DNA from: Acorus gramineus
Taxonomy: Eukaryota; Streptophyta; Magnoliopsida; Acorales; Acoraceae
Direction: 5' to 3'
Assembly: GCA_030737835.1 (NCBI GenBank)
Contig: CM060847.1
Span: 2,398,977-2,462,976, forward strand
DNA: 64,000 bases
In this document: positions 11,004 to 23,613 of the stretch, piece after piece
How positions within the stretch are numbered: the stretch's first letter is position 1
Layout of the letters: each line of letters opens with the position of its first letter
Position numbers and translations under genes: made by a program
Notes under the pieces: model-generated
What the model was told of the DNA's origin: nothing
Databases searched by the model: none
Seen by the model: the letters and a program-made list of their open reading frames with translations, nothing else

Positions 11004-12935
11004 CATTATTGGAGGCAAGAAGGGGGAGCTCACATGAGGGCAATCAACTCACGAAAGAGTAATCAGTTCGACGTCTCGTTTAACTATCTCTCTAAAATTT
11101 TTAGATTGTACTTCGACTTCTATTATAATGAAGTCAGGGTATAATATCTAATAAATTTAATTTTTTAATAAATTTAAAATTAACTTTAAAAATTAAATTA
11201 AAGCATATTTTTTATAAAGAAACGAACAAAGAAAAATTAAATCACGTAATAAAATAAAAAAAATCTATATAAAATAGAAAATAACACTCTGTCCGTTTTC
11301 CAAATCCTGTCTGCAGTCAAAGGCGTGATCCCCAAGTCCCAACCACCTATACATTTTACTAGTGTAATGTATATTATACTAGTGTAATATATATTTTGCT
11401 AATGCAATGTATGTAATAATTATAATTTTTTTATTTTTTAAAAAAAATAGGTATTGATTTATCTAGATATCCACTTTTCATAATAATATATATTCTATTA
11501 TATGAGTGTATAATTTGAGAAATAATCAACGTTTTGAAGATCAATCTTGGTTCACAATGCAATCACCAAAATTGTGACAGAACTCGTCCTCTAGTCATCG
11601 CCATCGGCAAATAAAAATAATTATGTATCTAACTTTTGTGGAATTAATTAAGAGTCAAGCCATAAAATGATGTATTCGTCCTATTAGAGTATATAGTGGT
11701 GAAATGAGATGTTTTTTAGTATTTTTTTCAAAAATAGACTGATTTGATATTTGGGATATTTTTTAAAATATCTAGCATTTTTTTAATTTTTAAATAAATT
11801 TATCTACCATATATTTCAATTTAAATTTGTATATCATCTATTCTAAATTTAAAAATCATCAAAATTGGGTTTTTTTTATAATTTAATTTTTATCTGTCGT
11901 GTATTTTAAATCTACAAATAAAAACCGATTAATGTATCTATCATATCATATTTAATCATTTTAAGCAAAATCGGTTTTTTATATTTCATTTTAATCTATC
12001 ATGTATTTTAAATTTAAATAAGAAACCAATTGTGTGACAGCCTGCCTACAACCCCACATGCAACATGTATATTTATATAGTCCAGTAAATTGTATGCAGA
12101 ATGAAAAATTGCATGTTTTATTTAGTGAAAATCCAAATTTAAAATTGCTCAAAAAACATTCAAATCCAAATGTCTTATTTAACTTATATATATGAAATTG
12201 CACGTCGTGGAATTGTAAATAAAATTGTATATAAGATCATCTTCAACTATACTCCAAATTGACCATAGGTTAAATATTTTGTTACATAAAACTATTTAAA
12301 AAACATTTTAATACATAAAACTAATTCTCCCGTAATTAGTATTATTTGAATATATCTACCATATGTTTAAAATGAGAACGATATTGAATATATTTAAGAC
12401 CAATTTCATTCCTAAACATTTCAAGTCAAATTTCTTCTTCCATGAAATCTACCATAACGATAAAAAAGAAATCTATTTCTATGCCAGAACTACCAAATTG
12501 ACACTTATCTATTTAAGTGATTACTTTAAAATATAACTAATCAACATTTATATATTTTTAGTTGATATTAATTTGATTCAATTAACATTTAACTATATAT
12601 ATTTATAGTTTTTATAAAATAAGTTAAAACATAAAAAATTTCCAATTTGGTAGACAAATAATAAGGTCCGTTTGGCGGAGCGGTTACAAAACAGGTTTTC
12701 GCAGTCCACGTCGAGCACCTACGATTACTTTCTCGTATGTGTGAATGCGAGATCGGCAATTCGGTCCCATGTAGCACTAACAATTCAAGAAAATTATCCA
12801 CCAAATATTCAGACAACATCATATGATACATAAACCATAACAAGAAACTGGAGAGCAAAAGCTAGAAGACTAACATCCCTAAAGATTGGATGTGTTGAAG
12901 CTATTATCCAGTTAAGAGGAGAATTGCAGGAGAGC
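11004..12935. other. Intergenic, AT-rich with short repeats
   Basis: No gene found. At 11357-11414 an approximately 20-bp unit (ACTAGTGTAATGTATATT) occurs about three times. At 11780-12030 TTTATCTGTCGTGTATTTTA and variants recur at intervals of roughly 60-100 bp. The last few hundred bases should include the 3' UTR of the U2B'' gene. GTCCGTTTGGCGG at 12665 resembles a MITE end, but no partner end was found. Confidence 0.5.
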
Positions 12936-15900
12936 CTATTTCTTTGCATATGTGATGAGCATGGGATTCTGTGGTGTGATCTTAAAACTCTGAAGCCCCT
13001 GCATTGCAACTGTCGATTGCAGTTCATCCCCGAACTCAACAAACGCGATGCCCGGCTTTGCTTCCACCATTCGGACCTCCTTGAAACCGGGATATTGGAA
13101 GAAGAGCATCTGTAGCATCATCGGCGTGCAGTCGTGCGGCAGATTTTGAATAAACAGTATGTTGTTTGGTGGAGCTGGCGCCTCTGGGAGCATTGACTTT
13201 CCAGGTAACTGAGATAACTGGTGAAGCATATAAGAAACCGACATCGAAATTTTTTTCATTAACGAAACACAAGATGATCAACTCATGCGTAAAAGTGACT
13301 ATGCTTAAGAATTTGATTTTAAAGTAATTTATGTTGAAGTAAAATGTTGAAAAAACAATATATGCAATATGAAGATGAACATTGATACACTATTTCATGG
13401 CAATTTTATGGTACCATGCTCGTCTCTTTTCACATGAAGGGTATGCACTAAAGGCCCTCGTACACAAGATGGCAAGCTCAAACATGGATATATCAGGTAG
13501 TGTGCCAAACAATTGATAGAGATTTGTCATAGTAATTAATAATCAGTTAAAACTCGGATAACATATTAATTGCCAGAAATGTGAATCCAATAATACAATG
13601 ATGGTTAGATATCCTAAAAATTGAATTAGCTGGTCATGTGTGAAAACCAAAAAAAATGAGCAAATAAGACCCGTTTTCGATCAAATGGACCTTAACTATT
13701 GTTAACATACAAGAAAATGTGATTTCGGGATTGACAACCGCATCACTGAATAAAAGAACTTGACATCCTAGCAAAATAGTACTGTGCTAACAAATAAGGT
13801 ATCTCTGTGAAGAAGCTATCTCAAAACCTACAGGATACAAAAATTGAACTGGTGTAATTAATCATTTGGATCATTATAATGCTTATTGACTAAGGAAAAT
13901 CCATGCATTGAAAAATGGAGAAACTGGCATGGGAGGATGACTCCGGAAAATTCAGACAAATAACAAAAATATAACATAAAATGGACTGTCTCAATTTTTC
14001 AAAATTGTCTTGTACCATTTCCATTTCATATCCATACCATCACAATATTCCAGGTCTAATTTAGATTTACCTAGTGGCATCTGAGTTCCACCACATGAAG
14101 TATACTAAAATCAGATGAAGCTCCAGGAGAGCGAGCATAAAGCCAGATGATTTATAGGTATTTTGGTACAATTTTATGTGCTATTTCTTGTGAAAATAAC
14201 TAGATGTGTCTCAACACAACCATGATAATACTTTTTATATATTTTTATGCAATATCAGTGTTTTCTATTGATTGACCTGCTGTAGAAATTTGAAGTTTGC
14301 CAGAGAAAGACGTCTTGATTAAAATTTACAGTAACTAATAATCTGAATTAAAACAAATTATTTCCATGTGGAAGAAAATCAATGGACACCGTAGTTCTAA
14401 AAATAAAACTAAGAAATAAAATTTCATGAAAAAACAAAATATGGAATGACAAACAGGCATCAGAGAAGAAAACATGCTTACAGATTGTGCTGCACCATAA
14501 GCATGAGGGTAAGCAGAATTTAGAGCCGCCCCAGCTTGATTGGCATCATGGTGTTGCTCCCGTCGCTTCCGTTCAGCTGCATTAGAGAGAAATATTAATG
14601 TTCAGAAACAATCTTCTAAAGTCTAATTGGTCAAAAAAATGTCTAAATTCAAGAACAAACTACTTACTCAATTAATGAGTCCCCACATAAATCATATTAA
14701 AAAAATATACATGCAAGATGTTTCCACCTCTAGTTGGCGAGGTGGTTGCATCACACATTCACACAAAGATCCCGAATTCAATCCCTGTGAGGGCAAAGAT
14801 ATACCCACTACCCCACTTAATTTGTCCCCAGTGGCCATAGCACAATGGTTCAGGGCTTGCCTGTGTTAAGGGTAGGTCTTGGGTTCGAGTCTTGGCGCTG
14901 TGTCATACCTTCTGTTTGTTAGGAGAAATTTAAAAGAATTTTCTGTGGGACCAGGGACAAACAGGCGAAGGTAGCTTTCCCAGCTTGATCGTAAGATCAG
15001 CCACGGAGAGTCCCTCTAATATCAAAAAAAAAAAAGATGTTTCCATAGTTTATGCTTTCAAAACTATGCTCCAAAGGCAGATGAAACAAGAAAACAGGGG
15101 AATAAGAAGCATTTGGGATATCCTTATTATTTGAAAAGAACCATTCAGTGGCGATTCAAAGTAAAGCATAGTAAAGGGCTTTAATTGAGAGCAGTAATTT
15201 GATAAATGTCTAATTGTTGAGGTTATTTATTCCTAATAATTTTTCCTAATGCTACAGAAGCAATCTAGCCATGATTAAAAAAAAATATTTAGTTAAATCA
15301 ACAGGATAGGTAAAATCTGTGACAAACCTCGAAAGCTCAACCACTTGGCATGACTACAATGTGGAGGCACAAAGTTCATGGCACTATCAAAGCTTGTAAA
15401 AAAATATTTATGTATATGTTTACACAATTCAGCTGCTCACATGAATAATGATTAACTATTAGTCACGGACAGCTAGTAGATATCAACCAATAGAGCATGG
15501 TGATAACCATGATAGTTGTGAGTAATCATTTGCACTAGTTCATGAGAGACTTTTCCTTCTTTTCAAAGGCGGGATCTTACCATTCTTAATTTATTAATGA
15601 CAGTGGAAGCTGCTACGGGAGAGGCATGATTGAGGCAGTTGTTCATGAGAGATTATGAGTGAAGAATTAATAAGGTAAAAATTATTGTCTCATGGATGCA
15701 TTCAGAGTTATGCTATAATTAGTGTTGCCACTAGCAAGCATTTAGGCACCTCCCTCCCTCACAAATAGAGATGCTTCTGCTCTACTTAAGCTTTAATGGT
15801 ACCTCCTTAACTTAGTTCACTTACATCTGAAGGAGGGAAGGACTGTATTTCAACCCCACAAGATACATCACTACCTCATTGAGAATCAAATCCGTGAATT

Positions 15901-18900
15901 CATTATTGCATAAAAGGAAAATGTGAATATTCATGTTATCGAGTCTCAAGTGGGTGAGAAGGTGGGTGGACTATGATATCGTAATCCTACATAACATGAA
16001 ATTTTGTAGCCAATCCAATACATTATAGTTGTACATTGTTGGCAATGAAATTGAACCTATTATTACATAGGAAAACTGTACTCTTACCTACATACAAATA
16101 TACAATGAAAGACCTCAACCTCAAGCATTTCTTTCATATGATGATAAATCATAGACTTTACTTTTGGTTGGATTTTATTGCGATCCCACTCAAGCAAAAG
16201 AGATCAGTTATACAGGAATGTTTTCATGGTTTGTCGGTCTATAGTCCAGAACATTATCCATATTCCAACAGATAACATGAATAAGAAACATGAGAAAATT
16301 AAAAAAAAAAAAAACATGTACAAAGATCACCAGATAACAATTTGAAGAAAAAATAACATACGCTACTAAAAATCAAAGCTGGATCCTATCTTACCTCTAT
16401 CCTCATGCCTCTTTCGTCTCTCTCGGGGAACGAAGGTACCATCAGCCTTGGCTATAACATCTGACTTTGTCTTAGCATATTGTATTCTCTGTTGGAATAC
16501 AAAGTCATTACATTCTTAAATCACATAAGGAATAAAAAATGATCAAAAGCAAAACAGAGTTCTTTCAGTTATAGTAAACAAATATAATGTAGGAACTAGG
16601 AAGTATTATGTATTCTTGGAAAATTAAGGTTAGTAAAGTAAATATGTTTTCTAGAAAATGAAAAACCAAAAAAAAAAAGAACAAGGACATGATGATAGTC
16701 ACATTAAAAATCTGGAAATGTTTGATAGAAGGAGTAATATAATTGACTAATTCATTTAACATGAACATAAGGGCTAAGAAAATGTCTGACGAATGGAGGT
16801 AAGGAAGGTGTTCAGAGTACCAAAAACTATCATGAAATAGAACCTTTCATAAACTACAGGAGAGAATAATCGAATACAGATGAAGATATAAACAAGAATA
16901 TCGGAAATCAACTTACTTCTACTCCAGCAAGATCAACCAAAGAAGCTATTTACGTATTAAGGCGACTAATGAAAAATTTGGAGACAAGAAAAGAGACATT
17001 AACGTAATTTTCACTTTTCACCGATCTAGATAGGTGGTGAGTTAAAAATCAAGTCTCTTTTAGTTCTTTTGATACAAGTAAGGATATTTATGGAGCAGTA
17101 ACTATTCTTAGAATATTTTTTTTTTTTGGGTGGGAGTGGGAAAACATTTTTTTTATAACAATAGGCATGCATCAAGGGGCAACATTGAGTCCTTGTCCGG
17201 AAAGACAATTGGGATTTGGGGAATCTATAGGGTCTGGAGCTGGGCCTTCACATTGGGGCATCCAGGATTTGGTTTGAAGCCGATTCTACTACAGTTATAG
17301 CTTGGTTATTGGGCAAAGGATCTCTTCCTTGGACAGCACTACAAACTCAAAGGAAGCTCCAACAGGGTATAGCTTCGCTCCTATCCTAGAAGGTATCCCA
17401 TGTCCATAGGGAGGGTAACAGTGTGGCGGACCTCCTCGCATCTCATCGGTCTAGTAATGGTGAATCCTTTTTCAGCATCATGATCTATGGCCTGACATCG
17501 AGGAACTGCTCCGGAAAGATAATTCAGGGACAGCCTACATGAGAAGCTCCTAAGCTCTGTACCTTCCCCTAGGGGAGCTAACTCAACCTTTTATTGGTTT
17601 TTTTGTGAACTCATTTTGATGAGGTTTTTTTGTGAACTCGCTATAAACCTTATATTACCAATAAAAAAAAAAAACATAGTCCTTGTTTCTTTGCATTAGT
17701 CATGAATGAACTTACTAGGCATACTCACGATTAAGCTCCTTGATGCTTGTTGCCTGAGGACGATATTGCTTTAGTTCATGAGATTAGGAAAAGGATTGAT
17801 GCTAAGGTAAGAATATTAAGAAAATCTTTAGAATAAAATGGTTTTACAATTACATAGAATGAACACGAAAAAATAATGGAAATATGGAGCGTTTATGGAC
17901 AAAAAAAACTTATGAATGAACGTTTAAATTATTTGCTATAATGTCAGCAATACTTTATAGGTTAGAATGTTGGATAATTTAAAACATGTCCAGAAAATAA
18001 GTGTAGTTGAAATGTAAATACTGAGATAGATGAGTGGAAAAATAACAAAAGATAGAATAAGAAATAAACGCATTCATGGAAAATAACAATTGTTGGAATA
18101 GAGGAGAAGATGAGAGAAAATCGCTTGAGATCTTTTGTGAATGTATAGAGGAATCTGATTGATTATGCACCAGTTAAGAAGAATAACATGGTAGTAGTCT
18201 AATGTGCTACTAGGACAAGATTTAGACCAAAGCTAACTTCAGTGGAGAAAATAACAAAAGATACAATGGATGTCCATTTGACAGAGGACATAACCCTCAA
18301 CAGAGTTAAATTGCAAAAATGAATTTATGTAGCCGACCCCTAATTTATGGAATAAAGATTTTACTGTTGTGTTGTGTTGGTGGGTGGTGGTACGGCAGAA
18401 TGTGAACAAAGGATTAAAACCCCAGTCAGCACACTGCACAGAAACTGGTTGACCTAATTGTAGTAAGTAGTAAGAGATGATAAAAACCAAGGAAATATCA
18501 CTGGTCCTTTATAAAGTTCTTTAAAAATAAGTTCTTCGTAACAATTTTACCACAAAACACACACAATAATACAATATTTGATGAACAAAGACTGCAATGG
18601 CATGAATGCATTGGATACAGAATGCAATGGTGTGAGACAAAAAGTAAGAGAACATAAAGAATAACAAATGCAATGATATGAGAGATAAAACATAAGACAA
18701 CGTTGACCCAAACTCCTTGTACGAGCTCATTGATAATTCCAAACTTTTATAATTTGTCAAGTTATTGTTCTATAACTCCCAATTCATTCAATGAGTGAAT
18801 GTCTCTGCCACCTTTTCTCCATGTTTTCCCCTTTTAAAAAATGCAAAGTTTAAAACAGACCAGAACTGATGGATCCAAAACCTACCCATCATAAATTCTA

Positions 18901-19588
18901 CAAATCCTCAGAGGTTCTTCAATCTTCTGATGGATCAAAGATAGTACATTGTTCCTTTTACAGAACTAGTAAAAGTAAATCCTAATTCCAGTTATAAAAT
19001 CATCATATTCGAATGTCAATTCCAGTATGGAAGTCCAGAGATCATTGCATCATGAACAAACCCCCAAAAAAATGAAGGCTTTTTTAAAAATCACATCAAA
19101 CAAAAGCGATTACTATCACATTCAACCAAGTCTTCCCCAAATTGACAAAAACCACACATTCAAATCACAGAACTTCAAGAAACACTGAAAGGAAAGCAAA
19201 AGGAGAGAGAACACGAGATGGAGTGGTAGTTGTTACCATGGGCTTCTCATAGAAGGGGAAGCCTTGCATCTGGCGAAGGGCATTGGAGGCGGACGAGACG
19301 TCCTCGAAGACGACCCACGCCTGCCCTTTGTGCTTCAGCGTCTTGAACGCCAGCACCTCCACTATCTTCCCGAACTGCGAGAACACCGCGTACAGCGATT
19401 TCTTCAGCTCTTCAAAACAATCAACAATATCGTTTGAGAAATCGAAGAACCTTTAAAGAAAAAGAAAAAAAAAACCCTAGTTTGAAGAGGTTTCTCTCTC
19501 TCTATCTCTAACCAGGTAACTTGATTTTCTCGTTGAGGTTGTTGATGTAGATGGTCATGTTGGGAGGGACGTCGCCGCCACTACTCAT
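12936..19588 (-). CDS. U2 small nuclear ribonucleoprotein B'' (U2B''), 5 exons, 239 aa
   Basis: Minus-strand exons: 19513-19588, 19237-19409, 16395-16488, 14482-14576 and 12936-13217. All are GT-AG and in frame. RRM1 has RNP2 IYINNL (13-18) and RNP1 KGQAWVVF (53-60); the sequence between, [20 protein letters not shown], is typical of the U1A/U2B'' family. The linker contains [11 protein letters not shown] and a basic [11 protein letters not shown] stretch. RRM2 runs from about residue 164 to the C-terminus ([17 protein letters not shown], ending ITYAKK). The protein binds U2 snRNA stem-loop IV together with U2A' in the spliceosome. The RRM1-linker-RRM2 layout and the length match plant U2B''; U1A is longer. 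Introns hold three retroelement pieces. The start codon begins [10 protein letters not shown], just ahead of RRM1. Confidence 0.95.
14715..15045 (+). mobile_element. Two-headed (dimeric) SINE in a U2B'' intron
   Basis: One target duplication, AAGATGTTTCCA, flanks the whole unit (14715-14726 and 15034-15045). The body (14727-15033) has two tRNA-like heads in tandem. Head 1 has an A-box near 14731 (TAGTTGGCGAGGTGG) and a B-box at 14774-14784 (GAATTCAATCC). Head 2 has an A-box from 14838 (TAGCACAATGG) and a B-box at 14882-14892 (GGTTCGAGTCT). The tail ends TCCCTCTAATATC plus an A run. There is no A run between the heads, so the dimer moved as one element. Its 3' part is shared with the fragments at 2145 and 40781. 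Confidence 0.85.
17188..17686 (+). mobile_element. 5'-truncated L1-type LINE (RNase H domain) in a U2B'' intron
   Basis: The frames encode a plant LINE RNase H end: [30 protein letters not shown], then [18 protein letters not shown], the usual H..REGN..AD motif, interrupted by stops. It ends in an A run at about 17662-17674. The 9-base repeat AGTCCTTGT flanks it (17188-17196 and 17678-17686) and is the likely target duplication. It lies in the sense orientation to the plus strand, antisense to U2B''. Confidence 0.75.
17700..18385 (+). mobile_element. Decayed RTE-like LINE reverse transcriptase C-terminus
   Basis: Broken frames read AMLYRLECW at about 17943 (the family has LYGAECW), then remnants of the RIRNE..R..VGVAPI..K..E.RLRWFGH segment, then LNRV..QKRIYVADP near 18295-18345. 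The 3' end is a TTG-rich simple repeat (GTTGTGTTGTGTTGG), as in plant RTE-type LINEs. Stops are frequent, so it is long dead. Family membership is from remembered motif order, not alignment. Confidence 0.55.
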
Positions 19589-19905
19589 CTCTTCTTCTTC
19601 TTCTTCTCCGACGAGGAGATGATTTTCTCTTCGTTTTCTGCTTCTCTCACTCGAGCGTCTGAATTGAGTGAATGGACGGACCGGATGCAGGTTTCTAACA
19701 AAAGAGGCGATTTGTTGAACGGTCTAGATTTTGGGTAAACAATCTTTGGAGGGTTTTTGATCAAGGAATTGGAAATTTTAAAATACGGGAAAATGCCTTA
19801 AGAAAATATTTAATTTCGAAATATCTAAAATCAATTATTTTTAAAATTCTATTTAAAAAATTTCATTTAATTTAAGTAGTATAAAATGTCTAATGAAGGG
19901 GTGTA

Positions 19906-20176
19906 ATTCACATGTCCAGATCCAATCAGAACTGGCTTCGGTCAGTCTGATCAATATGAAACTACAAAACTTATGAATCAGCCAATTGTTGGATACATGT
20001 TTCGCTTTCATATTGGATCCAGTCAAGCATGTGTTTGGTTAGTACCATCAACATCCAATAGAAAAGTGACACATGTATCAAACAATTAGTTATGCAATTT
20101 GATTTATAGACCGTGCAATTCGATACTGATGGACTGACCAAAACCAGGACTAACTGGATCTCGACTAGTAATTTCC
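19906..20176. mobile_element. Foldback MITE upstream of U2B''
   Basis: The ends are inverted: GTCCAGATCCAATCAGAACTGG on the left (in part), and on the right the complement of CGAGATCCAGTTAGTCCTGG. A second inner pair (CAATTGTTGGATACATG with CATGTATCAAACAATTAG) extends the hairpin. The right arm contains GTGCAATTCGATACTGATGG, shared in variant form with the LOR-intron element at 4290-4480. It is non-coding. Confidence 0.6.
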
Positions 20177-20516
20177 CCCAACCAAGGATGTTATGGCGGA
20201 GCTCCTTCGATCAGTAGTGATCCCGTAACCTGGTAACAGGTCTTGCACAAAGAAGCCTCTTAATATCTAATGTCTATTAAGAGGGCTATGACATTCAAAT
20301 CAGTAGACAATTATAATGTTTTTAGGGTGGAATGAATGAGATGAGATTTGATACATTTTCTTTTGGTGATACCTCGTTTTTTTTATAACTGACTCCGTGA
20401 ATCTCACATGATATTCCGCATGGTTCCTATGTGAGGGAATATTTTTTTAGACAAGCCGTGTAGAGTAATATTTTACAGGATACCCCTTAATAGTCACATA
20501 GCGCCTTTTAAGGCGG

Positions 20517-21715
20517 GCTGCTCACAGGGTCGGTCTTGAGAATTGCTTTTTTGCGTGGCCCTTGACAAATTTTTAAAGAGGGGCCCATATACACTAAAAA
20601 AAAGGTCTTGAATATTATCTTATTTTAAATTACAAATGTTATAAATTTACAAATACAACATTATACAATCATTAAAATTGAAATCTCTTAAATAAAAATT
20701 CTTTATAACAACTATATCAAAAAACACTTATAAATATCCATACAAAATTATATTCATACTAGGATCAATCAAATAAAAATGAATAATAACAAAAAACAAT
20801 TAATCAAATACATTTCATTTGAAGCAAAGGAACGTTGTTGATTGGATGGGAGATTTTTAGAGGATTGATGGGGGAGGAGTTTCATGGAATTTAATGGGGA
20901 CGGTTAGAAAATATTTGCTTGGGATAGGTAACGATATGATAGGTTTTGGGTACTTTGAGAATGTATTTGTTGGGCCTGAGCCATGAGGTGAGTAATGAGT
21001 ATTCAAGGGTCCAATAGTTAAGGCAGTTAGTTAAAAAAAAAAAATTCATGGACTAAACTATATGGGCTTTGAGGGTTGGGGCACTCTCTAAGCCTGTCAA
21101 TTATCCAAAAAAATATTCGTATCCAATTCAAATCCATATCTGAAAATGCAGAAAATATATGATATCTAAAAATCCGTATCCGTATCTGAAAATTTTTAGA
21201 TCGGATCGGATATATCCTATATCCGAGGATATATCCGATCCGAACAATATCTGTATCTGAACTGTTATTTTATTTATATATGTTACAATTAGTTTCAACC
21301 CTTAAATGAAAATCCAATGGCTCATGATCTAGGACAAAACACAAATCTATTTAACCATGTTGAATACTTGTTTAACTATATTAGGATTTGTGTTTTTATG
21401 TCTTTGGTGGATAACTATTTAATCATGTTAGGACTTAAGATTTTATAAATTTTTTATGTTTTAATCTGGTTTGGATATTTCAGATATTATCCGAATCCGT
21501 ATCCAGATTTTTGAATCAGATACAGATTCCGGATACAGATATGTATTTTAAAATATCCGTCGAATATCAAATACGGATATTTTTTCTGTAATTCAATTCG
21601 GATACGGATACGGATATGAGCTTATCCGATTCGTATCCGTCCGATTGACAGGCCTAGCCCTCCCTGAGTGGGGGCCCTAGGCAGTGGCCTTGGTGGCGCC
21701 GGGTCTGGCTACTCA
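20517..21715. mobile_element. hAT-like non-autonomous transposon
   Basis: The left end CAGGGTCGG (20525) pairs with the right end CCGGGTCTG (21699-21707), as in hAT elements that begin CAGGG. Flanks GCTGCTCA (20517-20524) and GCTACTCA (21708-21715) match in 7 of 8 positions, the size of a hAT target duplication. The sub-terminal sequence GGGCCCATATACAC resembles other hAT MITEs. No transposase is present. A second element is nested at 21089-21656. Confidence 0.65.
21081..21664. mobile_element. Nested foldback element inside the hAT-like transposon
   Basis: Ends TAAGCCTGTCAATTATCC (21089) and the complement of TAGGCCTGTCAATCGGAC (21656) are inverted. The interior is packed with GGATACGGATA-type repeats on one arm and TATCCGTATC on the other, so it folds extensively. 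Flanking 8-mers GCACTCTC (21081-21088) and GCCCTCCC (21657-21664) agree in 6 of 8 positions, possibly an old hAT-type target duplication. No open frame is present. Confidence 0.6.
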
Positions 21716-22753
21716 GGATCCCGGACCTTCCTCCCGTTGAGTTGTGCACGTGTCTTGGCAGTTACACTAGATGAAGTGGACCCTGGTTGTATGTAAATGT
21801 ACTCAAACCATAGACCAACTTGGCCTACTTGAAGGTGAGTCCTGTCGTGTTATCCTCGAAGGATTAGTCCTAAGACTAGTCTATGGGTTCCCTAGTCCTA
21901 ACTAGTTTGGTCCGTCTCTTCTCCTAGAAAGGTTAAATATATGGGTGCTTCTCCTTGTGGCCTTGGTATGGTCTTCTCAGGTTAATCAGATGAGCTCATG
22001 CATTTGGTGATCCGTTATAGATGACACTTGTCATCATCAAGCGAAGGACATGATTTTCCATCCACAACTAATATACCATTCATTTCATGATTTCTTTATA
22101 TCTCTCAATCATGCTCTATTTTCATTGAAATATCAATATCTCTCTCCATATATGTATTTATACATACATGACGAATCCTAGATTTCAATTCCAACATTTC
22201 ACATCTCTCGGCTCAAAAAAAACATTCAATATCTAAAAAAAAAAAAAAAAGCATAAATGATAAACCATAGCTCCTATCAAATTTTTTATTATTTTTCTTC
22301 TTGGTAGGTAATTGGAAAACAATGAAGAAACAATGGAGATTATTGAATATAATTGGATGTCACATAGTCTTAAATAGATTGAGATGAAAAGGAGTTTTTA
22401 CCACAAACATAGTGCTCCAATCAAAATCTGTACTTGAGTGAGACTCGAGTAATTGAATGCATTCATCCATAATGTCTAAAAGATTCTCCATGTGGAGTTG
22501 ACTGAGATGAGATTCAATCAGTATTAAATCTCGTCGTATCAATCCCCAATCTATGTCTGCTTCTAATTGAGGATTGTCATACACTTAAATTATACGATTA
22601 TTTTCATATTCAGTATTCTATAAAAGAAAAACAAGAACAAAATAAAATGAGACATGGATAAACCATAGTGCAAGAAAGATACATTCACTCTCCATTTAAG
22701 AACACACTTGGGTATGCATGTGTGCATCCACAACAGATGTATCTTAATAAGAC
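21716..22753. other. Intergenic; one unrecognised 74-codon frame
   Basis: No recognised gene. On the minus strand 22360-22584 an open frame contains DIDWGLIRRDLILIESHLS and MENLLDIMDECIQLLESHS. This looks more protein-like than its surroundings (amphipathic, few low-complexity runs), but I cannot assign it to a family, and no neighbouring exon extends it convincingly. Confidence 0.4.
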
Positions 22754-22980
22754 TAAGGCCCCATTTGACAAAGAGTCGGGGGCCGCTGCGTCGGTGGAAG
22801 AGAGGCTGAATGTGAGAAGCGGTTTTTCACTGCATCGAGGAGGCGAGGAAAATTACGCATAAAACACCAGGGGACGGGTTTAAACGCAAAAACGGGAAAA
22901 CCCATTTGGTTGGAAGTCTTGTGTCCGGGGGATGGGATCACACGCCAATGCCGGGGGAGGTCCATCCAAACGAGGCCTAA
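22754..22980. mobile_element. Tourist-like MITE with TAA target duplication
   Basis: The element 22757-22977 starts GGCCCCATTTG and ends CAAACGAGGCC, which are inverted, and TAA flanks both sides (22754-22756, 22978-22980). A TAA duplication with a GG...TTTGG-type end is the pattern of PIF/Harbinger MITEs. The element is GC-richer than its flanks and contains no coding sequence. Confidence 0.65.
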
Positions 22981-22990
22981 AAATGAAACT

Positions 22991-23472
22991 GAGTGTAACA
23001 AAATAAATCATATTTAAATTACTTTTTACAAACCAAAACAATGAAAATGCGAAAATAGGCTTAGGTAAATATCATTGAATTTGGGTGTAATTTACCCATT
23101 TCAAAAAAGAATTAAATAAAACTAGAGTGAGCTCGTGAATTCAAACAAACGTTGAATACATTCCAAATGCTAATCAAGAGATGAACATTAACCAAACAAC
23201 AAGAACATAAGATTACAGCAACAACAATAACCGAGTGTAACAAAATAAATCATATTTAAATTACTTTTTACAACCAAAACAGTGCAAATGCGAAAATAGG
23301 CTTAGGTAAATGTCATTGAATTTGGGTGTAATTTACCCCTTTCAAAAAAGAATTAAAAAAAACTAGAGTGAGCTCGTGAATTCAAACAAGCATTGAATAC
23401 ATTCCAAATGCTAATCAAGAGATGAACATTAACCAAACAACAAGAACATAAGATTATAGCAACAACAATAGC
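22991..23472. repeat. 242-bp tandem duplication next to the PP1 3' end
   Basis: Two adjacent copies, 22991-23232 and 23233-23472, each start GAGTGTAACAAAATAAATCA and end near GCAACAACAATA. They differ by only a handful of bases, so the duplication is recent. The copies stop about 140 bp before the last PP1 exon, so copy 2 may lie in or near the PP1 3' UTR. Confidence 0.85.
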
Positions 23473-23613
23473 TACATTCTTTTACTGCTGTACAAAAACT
23501 TCTATACAGATTACATCAACTGCTAAAAATAGCAACAACAAGCCTTGCATCTGCCCGAGTAATTGTCGGTCTGATGATGAAACCTAGACTACTTGCAAGA
23601 GGCACTGAAGACA

